Shown here in pieces: positions 19,321-31,652 of a stretch of 64,000 nucleotides of DNA (its first letter is position 1; every line of letters begins with the position of its first letter). The DNA is from Lethocerus indicus (taxonomy: Eukaryota > Arthropoda > Insecta > Hemiptera > Belostomatidae). The translations under genes and the position numbers were made by a program. The notes beneath the pieces are model-generated. The model worked only from the letters and a program-made list of their open reading frames with translations, was not told the origin of the DNA and made no database searches. The DNA lies in contig JACDQD010000002.1 in assembly GCA_019843655.1 (NCBI GenBank), positions 15,399,154 to 15,463,153 of the forward strand, read 5' to 3'.

Positions 19321-19411
19321 CGGTGCAATTGTACCCAACGAACATTAGTTAAGTACATTTCCGCACCACCCTCAGGGGCGCTAGTTTCTCGGTGCAAGTG
19401 CACTCACGAAC
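19321..19411 (+). repeat. Paired direct repeat of about 22 bp, period about 69 bp (probable element terminus)
   Basis: CGGTGCAATTGTACCCAACG (from 19321) and CGGTGCAAGTGCACTCACG (from 19390) are imperfect direct copies, with GGGGCGCTAGTT between them. The block sits just ahead of the TA tract and the best + strand hammerhead-like copy. This suggests one retroelement-derived fragment spanning about 19321-19664. Confidence 0.45.
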
Positions 19412-19437
19412 GGTCTGTGAAATTAGCGCTAATTAAG

Positions 19438-19443
<6 letters not shown>

Positions 19444-19496
<53 letters not shown>
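19444..19496. repeat. (TA)n microsatellite, about 53 bp
   Basis: A pure TA run flanked by CACA on both sides, inside the probable element fragment at 19321-19664. Confidence 0.97.
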
Positions 19497-19501
<5 letters not shown>

Positions 19502-19590
19502 GACAAACAGACAACCACCACAGTACAAGTGACAGTGACAGTGCAGTGAGGATGCCCAAAAAACATTCAAAGTTGCCAACAGTGACTGAA

Positions 19591-19664
19591 CACCGCTACT
19601 GAAGATGGCGAGCAGCCAAAACCGGTCTAGCAAAAGACCAAACCAGCGAGAGGAAACAGAAAAA
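19591..19664 (+). ncRNA. Hammerhead-ribozyme-like repeat, copy E
   Basis: In order: GCTA (19595-19598), CTGAAGA (19599-19605), TGGC-GAGCA-GCC hairpin (19606-19617), AAAAC, CGGTC ending at 19627, and TAGC (19628-19631), which pairs with GCTA. This is the order of a minimal type-I hammerhead: stem I, the C-U-G-A-N-G-A core, stem II, G-A-A-A, a very short stem III, GUC, stem I. Defects: the G of GAAA is A, and there is an extra T before stem II. The downstream module AGCGAGAGGAAACAGAAAA is the reverse complement of one in copies D and G. The ribozyme identity is inference. Confidence 0.45.
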
Positions 19665-21055
19665 CACGAAATCTACGGTATTCCGACCCCTCGCGTTCTT
19701 TTAACCGCCGTACAAATCGTACCAGGGTTTAATTTCCTCCCCCTACCCTGATGTCAAGGTGGGATTCCTCCTGTCCCAACAAAGAGCCTTAATTGGCCGG
19801 CTGTAACGAACCTTAATAATACAACAGTCAGATGTTGATTCGGGCCGCGAATTATTAAGAGGTGGAATGGCGAACCGGTGGACGGACAAAACGACTACAT
19901 CGAATTCTCTAATTGGGCTTGAACTGTGACATTAAATTGTAAGCGTTATGAAATAAGGAAGAGACGAATTGTATAGATCGGTTTTCGCGTAAAATTTATT
20001 GTGTTTTTTGTACCGCGGAATGCGTGTTTTCCGTACGCAGAATATCGAGCTCCGGGTCCGATGCATCTCTCTGAGCCATTTAGGCCATCTATGGGAATCA
20101 TCTATCGGAATTCTCTTCATCCTTACCATACCTTCATTATATATCGGTATCTGGCGATATATAGAAGGCGATGTATAAACAGAGAAAGGTGTGCTAGCCA
20201 GAAAATATACACCTTTTACGTATTATATATAATAAATTCTATAATCATTTAGACAAGACAAATTTTAAATCAAAATCGAATATAAATCATTCAATACTAT
20301 TTTACTAAACCCATTTTTTCTTTACGTGAAAGGAAAAATATTTGCATCAGTGAATATAATTTTCAATAGTAGGCATTTATTGTCGGACCGGTCTCCTATT
20401 GTATGAAATAAGCCCCACGGCTGGAAATAGCAGCGGCTGTTCCTCTTTTTTCATCTCAACATGAAAAATCTACGATACAAAGCCAGGTCATATTTCGCCA
20501 GCTTTAATCCGCTCTTACTGAATTGTACGGACTTGGAAAACATGCCCCCCGCCGTCGCCGTAGCTACCGCCGCGCCACCAACACCGTGCTAGAACATTGC
20601 TCGGCGCGTCCCCATTCACCACAAATAGAGGCCATTGCCACTGGAAACTTTCTCGCGTTGATAAGGGCATGAATACGCCTCCGAGGAGGTCCCCCCTGGA
20701 GAGATATTCAGGCTGGTGGAGCAAAAAAGACAGATAGCGCGGTCCGAGGCCGTGAGTAGATAGGCACCGACAATTGTCCTACAGGAACATTCTCATCCAT
20801 TAGCCCCCCTTCTATATCCTACTTAGGTCTTACATTGCACATTCCACATTACAACCCTTGCCTACTTCAAACAGTGATAACGCCATTCCAGAAACATCAT
20901 GTAACTCGTTATGTGAAGTATGTAAAATTACAGAAATCCGGTCTAAAATTGTTATAATTGCTCAACTCAATTTTATTACTGCATTTTGGAAACAGTTATT
21001 CTCAATAATAAAGAGATTAAAATTATTTGGCCGATAAATTAATTTTATAAGAGAA

Positions 21056-21080
21056 ATTTGTTATTGCAGGTAAGTTGAAT
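21056..21080 (+). promoter_or_regulatory. Recursive-splice-like AG|GTAAGT junction
   Basis: tttgttattgcag is followed immediately by gtaagt (junction 21069|21070), the arrangement of an insect ratchet splice point. It only matters if an intron spans this position, for example a PDE1 intron reaching upstream, which I cannot show. Confidence 0.25.
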
Positions 21081-24000
21081 GACGGTTAACAATTTATTTA
21101 TAATACATAAATAATGTTTATACAATATAATTTTCGTTGGCCAAGAAATATATTACCTGGAATATTTACATTACTGCCCGAGATTTACATCGTGAGCTAC
21201 TGAAATGAACCCTTCCAATTTACGTTTTCAATCTCCAGTTGAAATACTTCAAGTCCACAATTTCCGAGTCATTAATTAACCCATAGTATTGTGAGGAAGT
21301 TGATATTGATTATGCAGTTTGCTCGTCATCGTCCATAAATTGCCATTTGGGGGTTGAGGCCCAGCCACCGGGAGAGTTCTGTTCCGTCCATAATTAATAG
21401 GTACCGCAACCCAGGCCCTGGCCACCGTCCATGCCTTGATTTATAACGCTCGTATTTTACTATAACATCCACCGGACATCAATCTCAATAAATTTCCTTC
21501 GGTATTTTAATACATGCGTTTGACGTGACCATGCGTTAGTGGTTGACTACCTGTGAAAAGCGAGTCGTAAAAGAAACGAATATAACCCTCGTGCTTTTTA
21601 TGGGCTTTCCATGTGAGGGATAACAAATAAAAATGGACCATTTTGAATATCTACATATGCAGTGTCTCTGTTAATATTCCTCCCCATAGTCTGTCTCAAT
21701 ATTCGTTAATATTGAATATACCTTCCCTGTTGCGATGACACGCAAATAGAGCGTTATATTGTTCGCAGAAAATTTTTATCGAAAAAAGTGTTATCGATAT
21801 TCAAATGTAGTATGGATTTTCGTGGACTCAAACCGCTCCATTCTGAGTAGTTTCTGATACGATGGCGCGTTTTTCTTTGTTCGGCGCTCGAAATAACACG
21901 TAGGCTTTATAACAATTATATTTTTATTTCATTGTAATATGTCATAATATAATATAAAAAGAGAATAATACAGATTGAGACTAATGGCTGTTATTATGCA
22001 GAGCGTGATTCTTTGCGCCTCAGTGACGGTGCACTGCAGTCCCCTTGGTAACTATCGGACGAACGTGGGCAAGGCTCGTATTTAACGCGAACGTACTTTG
22101 AAATGTCCTGACTGGAGGGCAGAGACATGCGGGGAACATTGTCTGGGCGAAAGGGAGGCCGCCGAGCGTGTATAGGGCTCCCCCGGGGACCCTTTGAGTT
22201 TACTTGCCGGGACCGGCGGAAGATAGCCTCCTCCCAAACTGCCTCAGACCTCCCAGCCGGCAGATTCCGAATCCCGATACCCCTCCTGGGCCGTAGAGAC
22301 GCCCGCAGATTCCAATCGGGGAACGGAGTTTACAGAGGAAACAAAAAAAAATACCGCCGCACCCGTACGAATCCGGTTTACTTCTCGGGGCGAAAAACTG
22401 ACAAAACGGATTTTCCCCTTCGGGTCCGGGGAATAAAAATGAAACGAATTATATCCGAACTGAATATAAATGAAGCTGGCTTTCGATGAAAGGAGATTAA
22501 AATGCGAGGAGGCCGATGTTCGGTCGGTGCACGTCACGAGTGGTTTTATTTAATTAAGACACTGCGGACGCTTCGTAATGAAAATGAGAAAATCGACATC
22601 ACTCCGGGCAAAGATATTTATCATTCAACATTCGTATATTGAGCGCCTTTAAATAAAAACCGAAAAAACCTGTAAATAAAAATAAAGGCTTTCTGATCCT
22701 TAATGACATTTGCACTTTAGTCAATCCACCGAATGTAAATACTGAATTAATATTTGTAATTTGAATTAGACTTGGCAAAATTTCAACTACCACCGATAGG
22801 GGGAAAGAATCGGACGATGAAACTTCCATCTCCTTTTTTGCTATGAATGTAGGCAGATATGCATAAAATGGAAACATTAGGACTATTTAAAAGTAGACAC
22901 CCCTGTTACTCATTGAATAAAAATGGACCTAGTTCAAATATACTTAACTCATTTATCAAATGAGATAAATAAGTACGCTATTATAAGTAGAAGTAAATGA
23001 TTTTATGTTAAATTACGGGCTTGAAATGCTCGAATAATTTTAGAAATGTTTCAGAAGAGTATTTGATAATTTGATGAATTTTGATAAAGTAATTAGACTC
23101 TTAAAGTACTAAAAAAAGATTTTCACCACCAATTTGGAATTCTGATTATTTGTAACATAATCCTTACGAGAGATTTTATCATTTATCAATTGGTCCTTCT
23201 CTGATACTTAACGCTACTATAATCTACTCTAAGTGATATATCATCCTTATATAAATCGACGCTATTGTGTTACGAAGGCTGAATCTAATTTTGGAATTAA
23301 CCGATCAGCAAATTTTCTCAATGGTTCAGTTAACCAAAATTATCGGTTCTCGTTTTAATTCGCCCCGCTGTATTCGCTAATGAAATGCCAATTCCACTAA
23401 TTAGGGCAAATAAATTCCTCATAACTGTGCATTTGGCTGCCTGTTTGTTCGCTCCGATTATCGGCTTGCTTTAAGATAATTATCATCGTTATACAGTGCA
23501 AGTCATTCATTAAATTCTCTGGTTCAGTATAATGGAATTATTCAAAAAGTCGCGATCTGGGACTAGTTCAGCATTCCTGCGCCATTGATATTCCGTTGAT
23601 GTCTTTACTATGATTAGTAAGTTCATCCATATTTACCTTCCAATTCTACACCGATACCGCATTTTTCTGTAATTTCCAATCCTGGCTATATATTTGACAA
23701 TTTCAGCGTTCAATAATTTGTCTAATAATATATTAGAAATGTATTTCTTACCTTCTGGGAGGAATGCTTATTGTTTTGGCCGGTCAGTTGAGAACAGTTC
23801 TCCCGGTGGCTATAATTAAAACTGTTTAGGTCAAAATTCAAATCTTCTTCAAATTTTTTTCTAAATGAGATGAAACGCTCCTCGGCTTGACAATAGTGGG
23901 CCCCGACATCAAACTGAGTTATTGCCTTTCCACTTCAAACATCGTGCTCTTGAATATTTCAGACTGTATAAAGTGGCGTGCGGAAGGGGGTGGTTCCCTT

Positions 24001-24083
24001 TAATAGTAGTCTCCTCTGAATTGGCGAGGTGCGGTAGGGGATGGAGGTTGAGGGATGGTGGGGGGGGGTCTTACCGCAGCCAT

Positions 24084-24190
24084 CCCTCTCTCTCTCTCCC
24101 TTTCTCTCTCTCTCTCTCTCTCTCACTCTCTCCCACCCTCCCTCCATCTCTCTCTCCCTCTCTCTCTCGCTTTCACTATCCCTCTCTCTC
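24084..24190 (+). repeat. Imperfect CT-rich tract
   Basis: CT runs interrupted by CCC, TTT and CACT. It begins next to a G-run (ggggggggg, from 24060). The serine/leucine-rich frames are artefacts. Confidence 0.9.
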
Positions 24191-27100
24191 ACCCTCCACT
24201 CGCCCCCCCACGCTCTGCTCCTTTCATCCTTCGGCATTCACGCCTTTTCTAACCCCCTTCCTTGGCCCCAGCCACCGCCTGCATTCAGTTAATGCCCCTA
24301 TAGTTATTCGAGCCTAATTAGAAGTTGTCTTTATCCTAGGAGGCCGGTTTTTCTTTTGGTTGAAATGTTTATTCGTCGATCCGAGTAATTCTACTCCCGA
24401 CCACAATGTCGCAATCTGAATTCCCGACTCATTAAAAAGGGATGGGCTTTTACTCTCCATTATACCCATTTTTAAAAAAATACCGTCTTTCTTTTGATTT
24501 GGTTATACGCAATTGCGGCAAGAAAGGTTAACGGCTAATTAAATTTCAACAATTTTAATTAATTACATTTTACTATTTCCCTATTACGTCAGTATATCTA
24601 GCGAGGAACTATGTATGTACTTGTTTTTCGTGTGCGTGGTAAGAGATTGACATGGATTTCATAATTGCAGTGCAATGCAAACGTTTCTCACGTGTCTCAA
24701 CGAGCGGTACGCAGTGGTCTTTTTCAGAGACTATGGAAATTTCCATTTCATTTTTAGTGATGCATTTGCTGGAATTATTGTTCTCATTTATAGAATTTAT
24801 TCATGAATCAAGAAATTTTTCAGACAACGTTTTTTGTTAGGAAACCAACCACTATCTGATATTAACGCACTGAGTGGCTCCTTTCGAGGCCATTGGGGAA
24901 GCCAGTCAGTTGTTTCAAATGTGTTAGAATCTGTCGTTCTTTATAGGACTTCCGATTTAATTGCCCTTCTCGGACGCTATTTCATTCGTTTCGACGTAGA
25001 TTCTTCAAATAAGATTCTTTTGACTTTTCCAATAAATCCGGCTTATTACTTGAAGAACAGTTGAGCTGACATACGAGAATAAAACCACTGACAACAATGA
25101 ACACCACTGACTATATTCCAATCTTTCTCGGTGAACACTCATCATTCCGCTTCAAAGGCGCGTCGCGAAGACGCTTTGATTATTTCTTTCGTTTTGTCGC
25201 AAAAGAGAAAACTTCTAGACGGACTGCGGCTTCAACTCAAAAGACCGTGCAAATTAAAATTGTACACCCCACTCTACCGTGACTGAAAGGCGGAGGGGTG
25301 GAGGGTGCACAAGGAAGCCTTGAAGACTCACTGAAAATTGAAAACTTTCTCTTGTTACTCTGAAAAAGAAGAACTCGGCTACTCCAAATTAGCGAAATTT
25401 TGGTCTCCCAGATATTATCCTTCGATTGGTTACGTAGTAGGTACGTCGCAGGTCTTAATCTACATGAATTCATTCTGGCCAAATTAGTGTCTTAATTGTA
25501 GTTGAATTAAATAATGTTACCCAACAATACTAGTGAATCAACTAAAAAGGAATATTTAATCAATTTTCAAGTTATAACAATAATTGAATATAATATATAT
25601 ACATATATATTTCAATATATTAAAATATATTGAATCGTTGGATTATTCTGGTACATGCGTGTTATGCTATCACATCCATTCATTCGTATGATCTGTACGC
25701 TGTAATATATCCAATCGATTTTAATAATTCCCAGCAATAAATTGCGTGCCCGAACGCCTGCTTTATTGCCACGGATGTAAATGTAACAATTACGGAAAAG
25801 CTTTTTTATAGCAGTTCCTCTCTCCTTGCATATCCCGCAAATTAATTGGAGGCGGGTTGTTTCGGCCGGGCCCGAAGCGTATACCAGATTCATAAATGTA
25901 TTAACCCTAGAGGACCCTCCCACCTCAATACCGTACTATTTTCTAAATTGGTTTCTAAATTTAAAGGTAATTAGTATTGCATTAGTTAATTAGGAATGAT
26001 CAGGCTAACACGCGTGGTTACACGTCGTCGTACATTCATTTACCAACAATTAACATATAATTTTTTTCGCATAATTTTCTGTAAAATAATTTCTCATATT
26101 TTGTAGAGAAACGCACAGTCCAACATTTTGATATAGAACTAATACAATTTTCAAAATATCGAGTGCATATTCATTACCAATGCAGGTTTGAATGGGAGGG
26201 AGATTACTCTTTCCATTCCGGGTTCAATTTATATTGAGAGGAAATATATTCGGTTATTCTCAATTTCAAATATGTGAACATAATCTATTGGCCTGAGATT
26301 AGGAATCAGTAAATTTTGTAATTTCTATCCTACTTAAAATTTTATGTAATTTAATGAATATGCAGTATTGAACAGATACCAGTTAGGCGGAATACCGATG
26401 AAGGATCGGTTTCTCAATTTCCACTTCAAATTAAAAGATCTCGCTTCGTCTTTTCGTATTCGCAATGCCGAAAATAGGTTCCAAAATTACTTTTCAACAC
26501 TCCAGCGGACCCGGTACAAAGGGTAATTGCCTTCGCAGCTCAATAATAAAGTCAAATGGAGTCCTCCGAATAACTCGGTTCGATTACGTTCTGGGTAAAG
26601 CACAAACAGAAAACACCAAAGGTAAAATTTAACCAGGTTAGAAAATAATTTCGTCTGACAATAGCCTTATGAACGAGTTGGTGATATGAACTATGCTTTA
26701 GGCGTGAAGGATGATGATACCATCAACAATATCTTCGCTATTCTTTTCCTAAGCATCAGGAAGGAAGTTCGAAGTGTTACGCTGAAACTAAAAGACCAAG
26801 GAAACTGAGTGTCGTAACAATGTAATCCTACATGAATAGAACATGAAACAAAACAATTGTAATGGCATTATACTTAAATGTTTTATACGAATATTAAATA
26901 TACGAGTGTGTTCTGATGTAATTGAATATCCACTGAACAGTCACGGTGCATTTCTTTGTATACAATTCCGTTACATAATTTAGATTTTATTTCTTAACTT
27001 TTTATCAGTTACAAAGTAGTAATAGATTGAACCGTAACCTAATACTCGATCAATCAAAGTAACTATACAGGAAATAACACTTTGACATGTATATTTATAT

Positions 27101-28493
27101 CATACGAATTATGGGGTTGTTTGAGGACTAGAATTATAATATTAATTCTGTTGCTGTTTACGAATGCCTAGCGGAAATATACTAAGGACTCATTGCTCTT
27201 TCCTGCGGATTGAAACAATGAATCTTTTCATGTCTCTAATATATGAATGTCTAATAAATGCTGACAGTAAAATTAAAATGAAAGTTTTTCTCCAAGATAT
27301 GATGCGGGCGTGTAAATATATGGAGACAAATTGAATATTCGCGTTCACTGATAGGTATAAACTGGTTTTTAGGACTGCGTTATTATGAAGCCTACCCGTA
27401 GCCAGAGGGAGCTGTACAGACAGTCTGACATATGACCTGTTTGGCCTTCCTTGGAATATTATAAGCATAAATCTACGCAACAATATTTAAGCGCAAAAAC
27501 ATTCTTTTCCTTATGTATTTATACAATTCACTTTTGTATTATTCTGCCATTTATAAAGAGTATTATAATCAGTCTTCATTGCAACAAATTCACTGCTGGG
27601 ACTAGAACCCATCGATCTTAGAAACTTGATTAGGTTTATTGTTCACTAGACAAAGGTTTTAATTATTAACTAATTTATTAAAGTTTCGTATAATGAAAAG
27701 AGATATAGGTCATCAGTTACTACTTAATTAATTACTACTTACTTATAGGCATTGAGAGCAACCGACTAAGTTGCAAAAGCAGTTTGTACAATTCAGTTTA
27801 ATGAAGATCATTCTCCAGCGCCACCGCTCTTTATTGAGTGTTACTTTAAATTGCGTTTCTGTGTTAAATGTTCAACTTCAGCTCAATTACATTAGAAACA
27901 CTTCCCGTGGGACTCGATGTAAACAAGGCTCGAGGAAATTTGAATGGAAGGGTTTGCACCTCTGTTATCGTGAATTGTCTATTGTTCCCCTTCCAGTTTA
28001 CAGAGTTCCTATCTTACAGCATCTAGCTATTCACGGTATTCATTATTTTAGAAAAGAAATTTCTCATTTTGAAATATAAACGAATGAAATGTATATTCTT
28101 TTAATATTTTTCAATAATTCCACATATCATTTGGAAACTCTCTACTTAATTGAAATATGCATTTTGTTGATTCAAATATAGTAATGATGGAAGTCGCATA
28201 TTTTGCCTGCTTATAGACTAATAATTTTGTTCGTTGTTGGATATAAGCGGACAAACGGAAGTGACATATTTGCACCCGGAATCCACAGCACAATAAAATA
28301 TCTCGCCCCTTATCGATTACCTAACCGTGTCATAGCTAAATTGTAAAAAGTGTTTGAGTTGTAACATATTGCTTGAGATCGTCCAAAAACCCACAAAATA
28401 CTTGATTTGTTAAGGGATAGTATCATGAGGAGTATGACGGGCCGTCGCTCCAGTTTTTTGTGGCTCTACACCGCAAACCCCCGGGTCCGTCAG

Positions 28494-28524
28494 ATTAGAC
28501 CGGTTACGGCTTTTCGCCACTAAT
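28494..28524 (-). repeat. Dispersed hammerhead-like repeat, copy F
   Basis: The minus strand reads ATTA, GTGGC-GAAAA-GCC, GTAAC, CGGTC, TAAT. The internal GGC/GCC stem-loop is kept. The flanking 4-mers ATTA/TAAT differ from GCTA/TAGC of copy E yet still pair, which looks compensatory. The CTGAAGA word is mostly deleted. Confidence 0.5.
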
Positions 28525-30029
28525 GCATTATATTGATTCCGTGTCAGAGAATGAAATTTTATACTGCAGACACTGCGAACAAGGTGTTAAATATATCAAA
28601 ATAAACTCACCACTACAGCCGTACAAAAAATAAAAATAAAATCGCCCAATATTCGTGGACGAAGAGATCCAATGACTGCATTCTGACTAACAAACACTTG
28701 TTAAAACACAGATTAGCTCTGTAAATGTATCTCTTGTGTAACAGCCTGCCAAACCGGAATTGGAATATACGCCACACCTGAGCATTGGAAAATTTAATTT
28801 GAGAGGGTAACAGAGTCGGTCCCATGTGATTATAATGTTATAATTCGTGCGGTATTCTGGATGGCTCTTAGTTTCCTGAATCGACTTTTTTCAATAGCGG
28901 TTCACAATTACAGGGTAGAAACAATACCTACACTGACATTTCATCCATCGGAAAATTGTATTTTCGTAGGATTAAGGATTAGATTAATTTGAAGAATAAA
29001 TACAAAATTTATGGCCCATTTCTGGCATTGGTTGAGAAAATAAACATCTATTTAAACATAGACATGTATGGTATTACGGTGTCCATGTACGATAGTACGA
29101 CAAAATTATGCGTCTTAAGAAATGAGCAAAAGTAGTCTACCTTAGTCTATAAAGCGGTTTCTCTCTGAGTGGAGATCCGGTGTGAATCCCTGATGTCAGT
29201 ACATATACGGCCACTGCCGCTCTTATTTATACAAAGAATAAGTGCAACAAATTGTAGGCTCTGTACCTTTCTTGTAAACGGTATGGGCCAAATAGGCCGG
29301 CTGCGTTAACCGACCGAGCGGAATAACAATCTCTGGCGGTCTGAAATTCCAGGTAACGCTATCGATCGTCATCGGTCGGGGAGCCAGCCGGCCCGCTGGC
29401 TGTTGGGCCGAACGGGGCGACACGGCCCTACCCCCTGCAATATCCGTTATCTCCCGGGCATATTTTACCGGCCGAACATCGCAGCCCCCAATAACAATCA
29501 AATACCCGAGCGTCGATTGGGCCCGACGGGTGAGCGTTACGGTTGTGATTGTAGGAGGGGAGTGCGCGGAGCGAGGGTTACGATTCTGCGTGTTCTCCGG
29601 AAAAGGTCATCAGTCGGAAAGGTCAGAGGAGCGCCTAAATAAATGCCGGCCTATCGAACCACGAACCATCCGATTGTGGGCAGACGTTTCAGTCGAAGTC
29701 TTCGTTTGATTGCGCTCACTCCCTTTCCGTGCAAAATATATTCAGGGGAAGGCCGGGATAAAATAAGCAATGAAAAAGGTAGATAAGGCGGGGGCCCGGA
29801 AACGAGGAGATTCGGAGATCATCCCTCCCTCCACCCACCCTTCTTTTTACGCTCTTTCACTGCGCCTCAGAAATCCCGAGACCTTTTTTCCCCTCCCCTC
29901 CACCCATTTCCGAGGATTTCCGCGTTTATGGACGGGACGCCCGTGCATCCGCGATGTCGATAAAGTTGGGATATAATGAAATGTCTGAAAATAAACCCTG
30001 TTCTCCGGTTAACGGCCCTAAACTCGTCA

Positions 30030-30051
30030 ATATCCCCAGTTAAGGGGATAT
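30030..30051. repeat. Perfect 8-bp hairpin in a GC-rich island
   Basis: ATATCCCC and GGGGATAT with a 6-nt loop (AGTTAA). No function assigned. Confidence 0.4.
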
Positions 30052-31599
30052 CGCGACCGCTTCGATATATTCGAATATTGTCTGCTATTATCATTCTGGG
30101 AGTGCGATCTATCTATTTTCTTTGCTCGTGGTAATAAAAAAATAATATATTAATTCAACTTATTTCCTATACAATTTCTATATATTCCCACGGACGATCA
30201 GCTGCTTAATTATCAGAGTTGTCACATTGCATAAACAGCGTTTCAAAATTAGTCCGGATGATTTATGTATATTTTTATAAATATGATTATAGTTAATATT
30301 GATAATTGTCCGTACCATGTTTTCTTCAATCGATAACCATGAAAATTCCTCTACTTTTATTTAAATCTGAAAACTGCAAATAGATTTTCTTATACTTTCC
30401 GAGAAAATTTCGTGACTTTTCGCAGGTAATTCACTTATCCAGTTTAATGAATCCTGTTCATTTCTTCTCTAAATAGGTACGTGAGTACTTGCAATGTTAT
30501 TATTTTAATTTATTATCAGTGACGTGCTTAAACAGTTTGACTTAAGATGAATCTATTCGTTTTCATTAAATAATGGAGCAATAAATAGTGGATGTCCTTA
30601 ATTTCTAGAACTGGTTGCGAAATAAATACCTTTTTGAAATAAGAGAAGTAACGGTTTTTGTACAATATAGAAATGTGCTTGAAATGCAATGTCTTATTTC
30701 AACGATCCCATCTTCTCTTTCTCAGAAGCGACAGGCTCACTGGAGTCGGAATCCTCATTACTCTCCTTGGAGGAAGTTAAAGGCCATTAATTCGATTCTG
30801 CTCCGTGAAGGATTTTACTTTCTTATTTGAATGAATTTCTGCGTGTAAGAATTTACGAATCGCCGGGAATGCTATAATGCTGAACGTTTTAATGATTCCG
30901 AGAACCCAGAATCAGAATGTTGTTAATTGATATCGTTAACTATTCCTGAAAAAAACTTTACGCTGTAATTGCTATAATTTCTTTCGCAATTCATTTCAAT
31001 CTACTTTATTGCTGTGCGAAATTAATCCTACTGCCCCTCTTTCATAATTCAGGTAAACGGAGCTATTAGTGTTGTAACGTGTGAGAAACTAACTTTCATT
31101 GATCGCAGTAAAAACATTTAGGGGTACAGCGTTCGAACAAAACAGTTCAAAACGTGCACTTAGATATGTTTTTGAATTTGAAACAAGATATTATCCTCTT
31201 TTATAACCACTCGACGAACTTTTGGGTGTCTTGGAATGCAAAATATTGTCTCTGATCCGAAAGAAAACAATTACCACTTAATCGAGAGACTGAGATTCAT
31301 CGTGACGTAGTCAGTGAACGCCAATCCAGTGCCTAATCCCGTGTTTGGATCAGGAGCGTTAGTTTTGATTTACAACCGGATATTCCAATGATATGCACTA
31401 CACTAATATCGCGGATAGCGATCGGGGCCATCGGACGGGTCAATTGAGCCATCGAATCGCTAATTGATATGCCATCGGCCCGGGATGATATAATGAGGCC
31501 CGGCTTGGTCGGGGCTTATTCACGCCCTCTACATCTGCATACACTTAATGGCTTATTCCACGCCAGACACGTTTACGTCTGAATATTAGCCGATATTCA

Positions 31600-31602
<3 letters not shown>

Positions 31603-31649
<47 letters not shown>
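31603..31649. repeat. (TA)n microsatellite, about 47 bp
   Basis: A pure AT run between GGC and AAAGGGGG. Confidence 0.97.

Positions 31650-31652
<3 letters not shown>

Larger units (their letters stand above)
19673..31602. other. Noncoding, no gene seen
   Basis: GC-rich islands at about 20440-20760, 22020-22450 and 29270-30090 stand out from AT-rich surroundings and could be regulatory, but only composition supports that. It also holds the CT tract at 24084, repeat copy F and AG|GT junctions at 21069, 30425 and 31052. Confidence 0.55.

Noticed and set aside
22127..22537. Arg-rich 120-codon + frame and 97-codon - frame
   Set aside because: GC-rich island shadows without recognisable protein features.
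25898..25920. TTAACCCTAGAGGACC resembling a piggyBac terminus
   Set aside because: No matching inverted end (GGTCCTCTAGGGTTAA) was found within several kb on either side.
25890..26600. tRNA-like GGTTCGA words (for example near 26578 and 16712)
   Set aside because: No A box, acceptor stem or cloverleaf could be drawn around them.
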